In this document: positions 8,054-17,162 of the stretch, piece after piece
Position numbering within the stretch: position 1 is the stretch's first letter
How the letters are laid out: the number at the start of each line of letters is the position of its first letter
Source: Cryobacterium sp. PH31-AA6
GTDB lineage: Bacteria; Actinomycetota; Actinomycetes; Actinomycetales; Microbacteriaceae
Length of the DNA: 64,000 bases
Direction: 5' to 3'
Assembly: GCF_030063195.1 (NCBI RefSeq)
Contig: NZ_JASISS010000001.1
Span: forward strand, 305,828 to 369,827
Position numbers and translations under genes: made by a program
Notes under the pieces: generated by a model
Told to the model about the DNA's origin: nothing
Databases searched by the model: none
Seen by the model: the letters and a program-made list of their open reading frames with translations, nothing else

Positions 8054-10888
8054 TCAGCGGCGGGCGAGTGCGCGCAGGAGCAGCTTGCGCAGTTCCTCCG
8101 CCCACAGCACGACGGATGCCATCCCCACGCAGATCGCCCATTGTCCGGCATCGAGCGAGGCCGTTCCGAACGCGGTCTGGAGCAGGGGCAGCTCGACCAC
8201 GACCAACTGCAACAGCACCGCGAGGCCGAGTGACGCCCAGAGCCACGGGTTCACGAACAGGTGGTGGAACGCGCTGGTCGATGCCGAACGGGCGTTCAGG
8301 GTGTTGAACAGCTGGGCGAAGACGAGCGTGGTGAAGCCGGCGGTGCGAGCGACGGCCAGGCTGTCCTGGCCGCCGGGGAGCAGTCCACCGGGCAGGAACA
8401 GGTCGATGGTGGCGAGGGTGACCACGGCCATGACGAGGCCGGTGTAGAGGATGCCCACCCACATCCTCAGATCGATCGCCCGAGCGTTCGGGTCGCGCGG
8501 CGCCCGGGCCATCACGTCGTCGATTTCGGGGTCGACCCCCATGGCCAGGGCCGGTCCCGAATCGGTGACCAGGTTGATCCAGAGGATCTGGGTGACCAGC
8601 AGCGGCAGCACCACGGCCTCGGTGCTCGCCCCGGCCAGGCCGAGGGCGCCGGCGAAGAGCACTCCGAGGAACACGGTGAGCACCTCGCCCATGTTCGAGG
8701 AGAGCAGGTAGCGAAGGAACTTCTTGATGTTGTCGAGGATGACCCGGCCCGCTCGAACCGCGGCGACGATGGTGGCGAAGTTGTCGTCGAGGAGGATCAT
8801 CTTCGCCGCCTCCCGGGTCACCTCCGTGCCCGTGATGCCCATCGCCACGCCGATGTCCGCGGACTTCAGGGCGGGTGCGTCGTTGACGCCGTCGCCGGTC
8901 ATCGCGACGATGTCCCCGTTGGCCTGCAGCGCGTCGACGATGCGCAGCTTGTGGTGGGGGGAGACCCGGGCGAAGACCGACGTGGTGCGCACGGCGGCCC
9001 GCATCCCGGCTTCGTCGAGCCGGTCGAGTTCGAGGCCGGAGAGGGCCGTCGCGTCCGGCCCGACCAGGCCGAGGTCGCCGGCGATCCTGGCGGCGGTGAC
9101 CGGGTGGTCGCCGGTGATCATGACCACCCGCACTCCGGCCCGGTGCGCCTCTGCGATCGCCGTCCTGACCTCGGCCCGCGGCGGGTCGATGATCCCGGCC
9201 ACGCCGGCGTAGACGAGGTCGTGTTCGTCGTCTTCGCCGAGCGGCGTGGTGGTCCCGTCGGCGCGGCTGTAGGCGACGCCCAGCGTGCGGTAGGCCTGCT
9301 CGGTCAGCTCCTGCACGTCGGCGAGGGCCTGACTGCGCAGCTGGTCGGTCATCGGAACCACGACGTCGCCGACCTGCATCTCCGAGCAGAGCCGCAGCAG
9401 CACATCGGGCGCACCCTTGCTGAAGATGCGCAGGGTTCCGTCGTTTCGTTCCTGATGCAGGGTGGACATCATCTTGCGGTCGGAGGTGAAGGGCATCTCA
9501 TCGATCCGCTTGAAGCGGGCCATGTTGCCGTGGGTGCCGTCGAGTTTGCCGGCGGCGACGAGGAAGGCCGCCTCGGTGGGGTCGCCCTGAATCTGCCAGT
9601 CGCCGTCCTGCTCGGTCAGTTGAGCGTTGTTGGCCAGGGCCCCGGCACCGAGCACGAGTTGCACCTCGGCCAGGACTGCCGGGTCGGTGAGCGGTTCGCC
9701 GCCCAGCAGCACGTCGCCGTGCGGCCGGTAGCCGACCCCCGTGAGGTCCACTCGTCCCGACGCGGTCAGCACCCGCTGGATGGTCATTTCGTTCCGGGTC
9801 AGGGTGCCGGTCTTGTCGCAGCAGATGACGGATGCCGACCCCAGCGTCTCCACGGACTTCAGGTTCTTGACGACCGCGTTCCGGGTGGCCATCCGCTGCA
9901 CCCCGATCGAGAGGATCACCGACAGGATCGCCGGCAGCCCTTCGGGCACCGCGGCGACGGCGAGCGACACACCGAGCAGGAACACGGTGACGAAACCGGC
10001 CGGGGTGGAGACCCCCTGCACGAGCACGATGGTGAGCATCACGACGATCGCGATCGCGATCACGACCCTGCTCAGCATCCGGCCGATGGCGCTGATCTCG
10101 ATTTGCAGGGGAGTCGGGTTGGCCACGGTGGACTCGAGCATGGTCGCAATGGCGCCGACCTCCGTGTGCATGCCGGTGCTCGTGACGACGGCCCGGCCCA
10201 CGCCCTGGCTGACGGCGGTGCCCTTGAAGACCATATCTCGGCGCTCGCCGAGGGCTGCGGGCTCGGTCAGGGTGTGCGCGTCCTTGCTGACGGTGCCGCT
10301 CTCCCCGGTGAGCGAGGCCTCTTCGACGCGGAGGGACTTCGCCGAGACCAGCCGGGCATCCGCGCCGATGCGCTCGCCCTCGCCGAGCACCAGCAGATCG
10401 CCGCGCACGAGGCTGCGGCTCGGAACGCTGAGTAACTCGCCTCCGCGCAGCACGGTGGAGGATGCCGCGGTCAGGCCGGCCAGGGCGGCAACGGCATTGT
10501 CTGCCCTGGCCTCCTGCACGAACCCGAGCACCGCGTTGAGCACCACGATCGCGGCGATGACGATGGCGTCGACGGGCAGGCCGGGCGCGCCTTCGATCAG
10601 CCAGGCCCCGACCGACACCGCGGTCGCGGCCAGCAGCAGATAGATCAGCGGGTCCTGGAACTGCGCGAGCACCTTGCGCCACGTCCGCGTCGTCGGGGCG
10701 GCGTCGAGTTCGTTCGGGCCATCGGCGGCCAGACGCTCGGCGGCATCCTCCGGCGTCAGGCCGAGTGTGACATCCGTGCCGAGCAGGCGCACGATCTCCT
10801 CCACGTCGACGACGGAGGGATCGGGTATCGACGAATTCAGCGGTGCATCAGCGAGCGCTGCCGGGTCGAGCGGTGCCTGATCGTCCAT
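8054..10888 (-). CDS. P2-type cation-transporting ATPase (Ca2+-ATPase-like)
   Basis: A 944-residue membrane pump with the full P-type layout: actuator motif TGES near residue 195, M4 motif VPEGLPA near 312, phosphorylation site DKTGTLT near 357, nucleotide-domain KGAPD, hinge TGDGVNDAP near 664, and M6 NLVTDSGPALAMG. The PEGL motif and acidic N-terminal cation-ATPase domain place it with P2 (Ca2+/Na+/K+-type) ATPases, of which bacterial Ca2+ exporters are the commonest. The transported ion is an inference. ATG at 10888 lacks a clear ribosome site. A lipoprotein gene ends 36 bases upstream on the same strand, so the two may be co-transcribed. The conserved catalytic residues are all visible. 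Confidence 0.9.
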   Translation of the reverse strand: MDDQAPLDPAALADAPLNSSIPDPSVVDVEEIVRLLGTDVTLGLTPEDAAERLAADGPNELDAAPTTRTWRKVLAQFQDPLIYLLLAATAVSVGAWLIEGAPGLPVDAIVIAAIVVLNAVLGFVQEARADNAVAALAGLTAASSTVLRGGELLSVPSRSLVRGDLLVLGEGERIGADARLVSAKSLRVEEASLTGESGTVSKDAHTLTEPAALGERRDMVFKGTAVSQGVGRAVVTSTGMHTEVGAIATMLESTVANPTPLQIEISAIGRMLSRVVIAIAIVVMLTIVLVQGVSTPAGFVTVFLLGVSLAVAAVPEGLPAILSVILSIGVQRMATRNAVVKNLKSVETLGSASVICCDKTGTLTRNEMTIQRVLTASGRVDLTGVGYRPHGDVLLGGEPLTDPAVLAEVQLVLGAGALANNAQLTEQDGDWQIQGDPTEAAFLVAAGKLDGTHGNMARFKRIDEMPFTSDRKMMSTLHQERNDGTLRIFSKGAPDVLLRLCSEMQVGDVVVPMTDQLRSQALADVQELTEQAYRTLGVAYSRADGTTTPLGEDDEHDLVYAGVAGIIDPPRAEVRTAIAEAHRAGVRVVMITGDHPVTAARIAGDLGLVGPDATALSGLELDRLDEAGMRAAVRTTSVFARVSPHHKLRIVDALQANGDIVAMTGDGVNDAPALKSADIGVAMGITGTEVTREAAKMILLDDNFATIVAAVRAGRVILDNIKKFLRYLLSSNMGEVLTVFLGVLFAGALGLAGASTEAVVLPLLVTQILWINLVTDSGPALAMGVDPEIDDVMARAPRDPNARAIDLRMWVGILYTGLVMAVVTLATIDLFLPGGLLPGGQDSLAVARTAGFTTLVFAQLFNTLNARSASTSAFHHLFVNPWLWASLGLAVLLQLVVVELPLLQTAFGTASLDAGQWAICVGMASVVLWAEELRKLLLRALARR

Positions 10889-10924
10889 GGAGTGGAGGGC
10901 CTCATCTCTGGCGACAACGGTTGC

Positions 10925-11722
10925 CTACTTCCAGTGTCTCGCATCGATCTGGATGGCCACGACGTACAGGTGACGGCCCTGCTCGATCTTCTCCACCTCG
11001 TAGACCCGAACCGGGGTAAGCGCCCTCGCTTCCATCGGGCGGCCGATGCCGATGCCGTAGCTGACGTAGCCCTCGAAATCGCCGGCGGGCGTGTACCGCT
11101 TGATTGCCGTGAAGCCGACGAAGGGCGGCGGGGAGGCGACGATGCTCGACCGGCCGTCCTCGGTGTGGGCCTGCGCGGAGTGGAAGACGACCCGAAGCAC
11201 CGTGTTCGTGCCGGGCATCGGGATCGGCAGGCCGCTGGCGTCGCCGACGAGCCGGGGCACGAATTCCAGCTCGTAGCCGGGGAAACCCCCCGCGAAGCGG
11301 AAGCTCATCTGGTCGAAGGCGGGGGTGTCCGACGGATGCGCGCCCACCCCGATCGAGTAGAGGTAGGGCAAGGGAGGCTCGGGCGGCGGCGCGATCGGGA
11401 TGGCGTTGTCGTGCAGCACCGTGATCGGCCGGCCGGGGCCGGGCCAGATCCAGTCCTGGGACAGTCGCGACGAGATCACCCTGTCGCCGGTCAGCGGCGG
11501 CTCGGTCTCATCCGGCGGCGGGGTGCCGGGCGGGGTGCCGGGCGTCGTGTCGGTCGGCGACGGGACAGCGGTCCCCGGCGCCGTGCTCGACGGCGGTTCG
11601 GTTCCGCTGACAAGCGGCTGCCATGGCGCGCAGCCGGTCAGCGCGACGACCACGGACAGACCCAGCAGGAGGCCGACCCTGCGGCGGATCCGACCCGGAG
11701 GGCACCGAGAGTCCATCATCAT
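10925..11722 (-). CDS. Putative secreted lipoprotein, unknown function
   Basis: About 265 residues. The N-terminus has several arginines (GRIRRRVG), a hydrophobic stretch and the lipobox VALTGC, so the protein is probably exported and lipid-anchored at the outer membrane face. A Ser/Thr/Pro-rich linker (residues ~40-80) precedes a conserved-looking domain with YLYSIGVGAHPSD and VVFHSAQAHTEDG. I do not recognise the domain. Three successive ATG codons follow a TTG at 11728; the first ATG (11722) was chosen but the start is uncertain. It precedes the cation ATPase by 36 bases on the same strand and may share its transcript. Confidence 0.7.
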   Translation of the reverse strand: MMMDSRCPPGRIRRRVGLLLGLSVVVALTGCAPWQPLVSGTEPPSSTAPGTAVPSPTDTTPGTPPGTPPPDETEPPLTGDRVISSRLSQDWIWPGPGRPITVLHDNAIPIAPPPEPPLPYLYSIGVGAHPSDTPAFDQMSFRFAGGFPGYELEFVPRLVGDASGLPIPMPGTNTVLRVVFHSAQAHTEDGRSSIVASPPPFVGFTAIKRYTPAGDFEGYVSYGIGIGRPMEARALTPVRVYEVEKIEQGRHLYVVAIQIDARHWK

Positions 11723-11817
11723 CCCCAATCGGCCGTCACCGAATCGCGGCGAACGCCACCAGCGGAAACCGGTCTAATCGTTGTCTACTCCCCGGCGGGA
11801 CGGCAGGCAAGGTCGAG

Positions 11818-11849
11818 CGCCCCGGCTCTGGGATTGACGGGCCGGGGCG
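11818..11849 (-). terminator. Hairpin terminator of the GGDEF-EAL pair
   Basis: Nine-base perfect arms (CGCCCCGGC and GCCGGGGCG) around a 14-base loop, starting 14 bases past the stop of the GGDEF-EAL gene ending at 11863. Position and orientation fit a terminator for the two-gene operon. Confidence 0.55.
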
Positions 11850-11862
11850 GCGGGATCGACGC

Positions 11863-14163
11863 TCAGCTGCCGCCGATGATCGCCGTGAGCTTGCGGTCTG
11901 CGAGCCAGCCGGTCAGCTCCTCGGCGGGAACCGGCCGGGAAACCAGATAACCCTGCGCGTAGTCGCAGCCGAAGCTCACCAGGTCGGCGTAGGCGACGCT
12001 GTTCTCGACTCCCTCGGCCACCATCTGCAACCCCAGGCTGTGTGCCAGGGCGATCGCGGAGGAAACAAGCGTGGCGGCCCGCTCGTTGTCGATCATCGGA
12101 AAGACGAAGGACTGGTCGAGCTTGAGCTCGTCGATGGGAAGGTCGCGCAGGTAGGCCAGGGAACTGTAGCCGGTGCCGAAGTCGTCCACGGAGATGCGCA
12201 CGCCGAGGGCTCGCAGCCGGGTGAGGATGTCCCTGGCTCGCTCCCGGTCGTTCAGCAGGAACTCCTCGGTGACCTCGAGGGTCAGCACGGATGCCGCGAG
12301 GCCGCGTGAGGCGATCATGGCGCCGACCCGATCGGGCAGGTCGCGGTCGACCAGGGAGCTGGCCGAGAGATTCACGGCCATCGTCAGCGATTCGCCAGAA
12401 GCCCGCCAGAGTGCCGCCTGGTCGAGTGCCTTCTCCAACACGATCCGGGTGAGGGTCGGCATGAGGCCGGCTTCCTCGACGAGGTCGAGGAAGTGCTCCG
12501 GCAGAAGCAGACCACGGGTTGGGTGATTCCAGCGAACGAGAGCTTCGACGCCCCGCACATCGCCCGTGGCCAGGTCGACCTTGGGCTGGTAGTGCAGCTC
12601 CAGCTGGTCGGCCTGGACGGCAAATCGCAGCTCTTCCAGGGTGCGCAGGCGAACGTCGCCGTGGCTGTCGTCGTCGCTCTGGTAGACGTGGTGACCGGTG
12701 CGCGCGGACTTGGCCTTGTACATGGCCATATCGGCCTTGCGCATCAGGGAGGTCAGATCAGCGCCGTTGTCGGGGTGCACCGCGATGCCCATGCTGGAGC
12801 TGGAATGCAGCGTGATGCCTTCGAGAAGGAAGGGTTCGGCCAGTGCCACCCGAAGCTTCCGTGCGACGACGACGGCTTCGTCGCTGCCCGAGTTTGCGAG
12901 CAGGATGGCGAATTCATCGCCGCCGAGCCGGGCCAGTAGATCGGCGGCCCGGAGTTGGCTCGCCAGGCGTGCGCCCACCTGCACCAGCAGCCGGTCGCCC
13001 ACGTGGTGGCCGAGGCTGTCGTTGATCTCCTTGAACCGGTCGAGGTCGAGCAGCAACAGGGCGCTCTGCCGGCCGCTTTCGACGGAGCCGAGTCGGCCCG
13101 GCGCGTCGGCGTAGAAGGATCGCCGGTTCGGTAAGCCGGTGAGCTCGTCCGTGCGGGAGAGCATTCGGAGCGCCCGTTGCCTGCCGATGAGCGGGATCGT
13201 CGCCACGCCCATCGTGAGTGCGGCCAGCACCACGGCGAGGTTGGACACCGGAACCTGGCTGGCCAGAATGAGCACGCCCAGGCCGGCCAGGATGGAGACG
13301 GTCGGAACGGCGACGGCCGAGACGCTCCCCGCCGGGCGGGGGGAGGTCGACTGGGGCGTGCCGGATCGAACGATCCACAGGGTGATCATGGCGATCGCGA
13401 TGGTCCAGAGGGCGTCAAGGGGAGTGCCGATGACATAGGCCTGCGGGGCGAGCGCGAACACCACATCGGCGCCCGTGAACAGCAGCAGTCCGGAAACGAG
13501 CAAAATCCAGCGGCGGCCGGTCTCCGCCCCGTGGGACGCGATGATCCCGGCGATGGCCGCGAGCAACAGCAAATCGAGCAGGGGGTAGGCGAGGGCGACC
13601 GCGGTGCCGAGGGACGGCGGCGCGGCGGCGGCCTCGTCGAGCACGGGGGTAAGGACGACCGCGAGTAGCGAGGCGGCGCCGAGTGACCCCACGACGCTGT
13701 CCAGGACCATCGATCTGGTGGAGCCGCGCAGCTGGCGCCGAACGAGCACGCCGAGGGATGCCAGGAACAGGACGTAGAAGAGCAGGTACCCGGCGTCCGA
13801 CGGCGCGGGGTAGGTGGCCACACCCGTCCCCTGCTGGATCAGTTCCTGGGTATCGGCGAGCGTGTTCGCGGTCACCGCGGCGGCGGCGAGGAGCAACTCC
13901 GGGCGTCCGTAACCTTCCCGGCCTCCGCGGCCCACGCTTCGGCCGACCCGACGGCCACGACCTGCCCCGTAGGCGGCGAACCAGCTCACTGCGACGCAGG
14001 TCCACACCGAGGCCATCGCCAGGAACCCGTCGACGAATGGGTTGAACCCCGAGTCCGGGATCATCAGGCCCACCGTGTAGGCAAGGACCAGGCCGCCCAT
14101 GACCCAGAGCGACCAGTGGATCCGCGCCGAGGTCACGCCGGCGGCAATGTTTCGCAGGCTCAC
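11863..14163 (-). CDS. Membrane GGDEF-EAL c-di-GMP protein (copy 2)
   Basis: A 766-residue paralogue of the copies at 4896 and 14160: a multi-helix membrane region (residues ~1-340), GGDEF (near 414) and EAL (near 539, with DDFGTGYSS later). Unlike the other two copies it retains the inhibitory I-site: RAAD (RxxD) lies just before LLARLGGDEF. Its GTG start at 14163 overlaps the TGA of the upstream copy (GTGA), so the two are translationally coupled. The membrane part shares AGYLLFY and RRQLRG with copy 1. No periplasmic sensor fold is recognised, so the signal is unknown. Both catalytic centres look complete; the net activity cannot be predicted. Confidence 0.9.
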   Translation of the reverse strand: MSLRNIAAGVTSARIHWSLWVMGGLVLAYTVGLMIPDSGFNPFVDGFLAMASVWTCVAVSWFAAYGAGRGRRVGRSVGRGGREGYGRPELLLAAAAVTANTLADTQELIQQGTGVATYPAPSDAGYLLFYVLFLASLGVLVRRQLRGSTRSMVLDSVVGSLGAASLLAVVLTPVLDEAAAAPPSLGTAVALAYPLLDLLLLAAIAGIIASHGAETGRRWILLVSGLLLFTGADVVFALAPQAYVIGTPLDALWTIAIAMITLWIVRSGTPQSTSPRPAGSVSAVAVPTVSILAGLGVLILASQVPVSNLAVVLAALTMGVATIPLIGRQRALRMLSRTDELTGLPNRRSFYADAPGRLGSVESGRQSALLLLDLDRFKEINDSLGHHVGDRLLVQVGARLASQLRAADLLARLGGDEFAILLANSGSDEAVVVARKLRVALAEPFLLEGITLHSSSSMGIAVHPDNGADLTSLMRKADMAMYKAKSARTGHHVYQSDDDSHGDVRLRTLEELRFAVQADQLELHYQPKVDLATGDVRGVEALVRWNHPTRGLLLPEHFLDLVEEAGLMPTLTRIVLEKALDQAALWRASGESLTMAVNLSASSLVDRDLPDRVGAMIASRGLAASVLTLEVTEEFLLNDRERARDILTRLRALGVRISVDDFGTGYSSLAYLRDLPIDELKLDQSFVFPMIDNERAATLVSSAIALAHSLGLQMVAEGVENSVAYADLVSFGCDYAQGYLVSRPVPAEELTGWLADRKLTAIIGGS

Positions 14164-16424
14164 GCGGTGCCCGCCGAAATCTCACGCTGGGCGAGCCACA
14201 GGTCCAGGTCTGCCGCCGCAACGGGTCGGCAGATGAAATAGCCCTGCGCGTAGTCGCAGCCGTAACGCACCAGCTCGTCGTAGGCGACTTCGTTCTCGAC
14301 GCCTTCGGCCACCATCCGCAATCCCAGGCCGTGGGCCAGGTCGATGGTGGACGCGACGAGGGCCGCGGCCCTGGCGTCCTCCGCCATCGGGAAGACGAAG
14401 GACTGATCGAGTTTGAGCTCGTCGATGGGAAGGTCTCGCAGGTAGGCGAGCGAGCTGTAACCGGTGCCGAAGTCGTCGACGGAGATCCGGATGCCGCCGC
14501 CGCGCAGCCGGGCCAGGACGTCCTTGGCGCGTTCCCGGTCTGCCATCAGGAACTCCTCGGTGATTTCCAAGGTGAGGGCGGATGCGGGCAGTTCGCGGCT
14601 CTCGATCATCTCGGCGACCCGCTCGGGCAGTTGGGCGTCGACCAGGGAGCTGGCCGAGAGATTGACCGCGACGGTGAATGAGCGCCCGGCGGCCAGCCAG
14701 ACGACCGCCTGGTCCAGGGCCTGGCACAGCACCACCTGGGTCAGGGAATGCATCAGGCCGGATTCCTCGGCCAGGGCGAGGAACTGGTCGGGGAAGAGCA
14801 GCCCCCTGGTGGGGTGGTTCCAGCGCACGAGGGCCTCGACCCCGTTCACCGTGCCGGTCTTGAGCTCGATCTTGGGCTGATAGTGAAGCACGAGCTGGTC
14901 GCCGGCCAGCCCCGTTCGCAGTTCCTGCAGGGTGCGGAGCCGGGTCGAGCCGTGCTTATTGTCCGCGCTGCGGTAGAGGTGGTGCCCGCTGTGGCTCGAT
15001 TTGGCCTTGTACATGGCCATGTCGGCCCGTCGCAGCAGCCCGGTCAGGTCGTCGCCGTGCTCGGGGTAGAGCGCGATGCCGATGCTCGCGCTGGTCTGCA
15101 GGGCGATGCCCTCGAGGGTGAATGGCGCGGCGAGTGCGGCGCGGAGGCGCAGCGCGGCGGACTCGGCCTCGAGCTGCCCGGAATCGTTGAGCAGGATGGC
15201 GAATTCGTCACCGCCCAGTCGGGCGAGAAAGTCGCCCGGAGCCAACTCTGATGCCAGGCGGGAGCCGACCTGGATGAGCAGCCGGTCACCGGCATCGTGG
15301 CCGAGGCTGTCGTTGACCTCTTTGAACCGGTCGAGGTCGAGCAGGAGCAGCGAACGCGGTCGCTCGCGGTCGGCCGCAAGCTGCCCGTCCACGGCGGCGT
15401 ACAGGGCCCGGCGGTTGGGCAGGCCGGTGAGGTCATCGGTGCGCAGCTGGCGGCGGAGGGCCCGCTGCCGGGAGATGAGCGGGAGCGTGGCGAGGGCCAG
15501 CGTCGTCGCCGCCAGCGCGATCGCGAACGGACTGACCGTCACCTGGCTCGAGAGCACGAGCACGCAGAGCGCCGCAATGGTCGACACCGCGGGAAGCACG
15601 AGCGCGGCCGCGTTTCGGGCTGCGTGGCCCGGAGCGGCATCCGGCCGCGTCGACGCGTCGAGCCAGACGACGACGAGGGCAAGGCCGATCATCCAGCCCG
15701 CATCCAGGGGAGTGCCGACGACGTAGCGGCCGCCCATGATCCCGAAGACGATGTCCGTGGACGCGAAGATCATCAGTCCGAGGACCAGCAGGATCCAGCG
15801 GCGGTCGGGTGCGGAACTCTGCGACGCGGCGACTCCGCCGACGGCCAGGGCGAGCACCAGACTGAACAACGGGTAGGCAACCGCGATGCTGCCGGAGGCG
15901 TCAGGCGAGGCCCCGCCGACGGAGTCGAGGAACGGGGTGAGGAACGCCGCCAGCACGGACGCCGCACCCAGCGCGCCGACGGCCCCGTCCAGGAGTACGG
16001 ACCAGTCCAGCCCCCGGGCCCTGCGGCGCACCCGGAACCCGATCACGATGGTCATCAGCACGTAGAACAGAAGGTAGCCGACGTTGGTCGGAGAGGGAAA
16101 GGTCAGCACTTCGCCGCGACCGAGAGCGGACAGCTCGTAGACGTTGGCGGCGACGACGCCAGACACGGCGACCGCGGTCAGCACCAGCTCCGGATGGCCG
16201 CGCCCGGCGCGGCCGATCGCCATCCAGCACACCGTGAGCAGCACCAGCTGGGTGAGCATCGACAGCACACCGTCGATGAGCAGGTCGAAGCCGTTTCCGT
16301 CCAGGAGCAGGGTACCCGTGTAGGCGAAAACGAGGAGGCCCATGACCCACGACAGCCACATGGCTGACCGGCGGAAGTACCCGAGTACCGGACCCCGATA
16401 AAGTGCGAATTTATTCACGTGCAA
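14160..16424 (-). CDS. Membrane GGDEF-EAL c-di-GMP protein (copy 3)
   Basis: First gene of a coupled pair, 754 residues. Membrane region ~1-330 (including VGYLLFYVL), GGDEF near 403 and EAL near 531, with the later EAL-domain signatures DDFGTGYSS, ELKLDQSF and AEGVE. The I-site is degenerate (APGD in place of RxxD), as in copy 1. TTG at 16424 has GGGAG about five bases upstream and was chosen; an internal GTG two codons later is an alternative. High similarity to copies 1 and 2 over all three regions indicates duplication. Likely located in the cytoplasmic membrane with both enzymatic domains inside. Confidence 0.9.
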   Translation of the reverse strand: MHVNKFALYRGPVLGYFRRSAMWLSWVMGLLVFAYTGTLLLDGNGFDLLIDGVLSMLTQLVLLTVCWMAIGRAGRGHPELVLTAVAVSGVVAANVYELSALGRGEVLTFPSPTNVGYLLFYVLMTIVIGFRVRRRARGLDWSVLLDGAVGALGAASVLAAFLTPFLDSVGGASPDASGSIAVAYPLFSLVLALAVGGVAASQSSAPDRRWILLVLGLMIFASTDIVFGIMGGRYVVGTPLDAGWMIGLALVVVWLDASTRPDAAPGHAARNAAALVLPAVSTIAALCVLVLSSQVTVSPFAIALAATTLALATLPLISRQRALRRQLRTDDLTGLPNRRALYAAVDGQLAADRERPRSLLLLDLDRFKEVNDSLGHDAGDRLLIQVGSRLASELAPGDFLARLGGDEFAILLNDSGQLEAESAALRLRAALAAPFTLEGIALQTSASIGIALYPEHGDDLTGLLRRADMAMYKAKSSHSGHHLYRSADNKHGSTRLRTLQELRTGLAGDQLVLHYQPKIELKTGTVNGVEALVRWNHPTRGLLFPDQFLALAEESGLMHSLTQVVLCQALDQAVVWLAAGRSFTVAVNLSASSLVDAQLPERVAEMIESRELPASALTLEITEEFLMADRERAKDVLARLRGGGIRISVDDFGTGYSSLAYLRDLPIDELKLDQSFVFPMAEDARAAALVASTIDLAHGLGLRMVAEGVENEVAYDELVRYGCDYAQGYFICRPVAAADLDLWLAQREISAGTA

Positions 16425-16554
16425 TGGAGCTCCCGGACTGGCGTGTGTTCAGAGTAGCAGCGTGATGCCGGATCGATGGGGCAGAAAGTCGCGAGTCGGG
16501 CGCCGTGTCGGGCCGCGTGCCGAGAAAAACCCAGGGAAACGAACGACGGCGACT

Positions 16555-16578
16555 CCGACCGGCAGAGCCGCCGGTCGG
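16555..16578. repeat. Inverted repeat in intergenic leader
   Basis: CCGACCGGC and GCCGGTCGG form a perfect 9-bp stem with a 6-base loop, about 50 bases before the flavodoxin-like gene and between divergent genes. It could be an operator or leader structure; no function is assigned. Confidence 0.35.
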
Positions 16579-16629
16579 TCATTACGATTGAAGCAAAGTC
16601 GAGGCAGGACAAGCAGGAGGCAGACAATC

Positions 16630-17154
16630 ATGACGGTACTCGTGGGGTTCTCGAGTAAGTACGGGGCAACGGAGGGGATTGCCGAGCGAATCGCCCGGAA
16701 GCTGCGTGAGGCCGGCCGGGATGCGCTCGCCCGGCCGCTGGCATCCGTCGACAGCCCGGCGGACTTCGAGGCTTGTGTGCTCGGCAGTGCCGTCTACATG
16801 GGGGCCTGGCGCAAGGACGCGACGCGGTTCGTGCGGGCGCACCTGGCCGTACTGGCCGACAAGCCGGTCTGGCTGTTCAGCAGCGGACCGCTCGGCTTCG
16901 ACAAGTTGGACGCCCAGGGGCGCGACAAGCTGAAGGAGTCCGAACCGAAGCAGTTCGATGAGTTCGACGAGGCGCTGAGTCCGCGCGGGCGGCAGGTGTT
17001 CTTCGGGGCGCTGGACCCGAGCGTCCTCGGACGTCGGGACAGGCTGGTGCGACGCATCCCGTCTGGCCACGAACTGTTGCCCGAGGGGGATTTCCGCAAT
17101 TGGGCGGCGATCGACGCCTGGGCGGCGGGAATCGCCGAGGAACTCGCGGACTGA
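16630..17154 (+). CDS. Flavodoxin-domain protein (HemG-like)
   Basis: A 174-residue flavodoxin-fold protein. The N-terminus MTVLVGFSSKYGATEGIAER matches the FMN phosphate-binding loop (T/S-x-x-G-x-T), and FSSGPLGFDKLD and RVFFGAL-type segments follow as in menaquinone-dependent protoporphyrinogen oxidases and their actinobacterial relatives. It probably binds FMN and carries out electron transfer in the cytoplasm; a HemG role is only suggested. The frame is open further upstream, but ATG at 16630 has AGGAGG nine bases before it. A stable inverted repeat lies in its 5' region. Confidence 0.8.
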   Translation: MTVLVGFSSKYGATEGIAERIARKLREAGRDALARPLASVDSPADFEACVLGSAVYMGAWRKDATRFVRAHLAVLADKPVWLFSSGPLGFDKLDAQGRDKLKESEPKQFDEFDEALSPRGRQVFFGALDPSVLGRRDRLVRRIPSGHELLPEGDFRNWAAIDAWAAGIAEELAD

Positions 17155-17162
17155 GCAGGAAC

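Noticed and set aside
8261..10435. 724-codon open frame on the plus strand opposite the P-type ATPase
   Set aside because: It is antisense to a gene with all P-type ATPase motifs; long opposite-strand frames are expected at this GC content.
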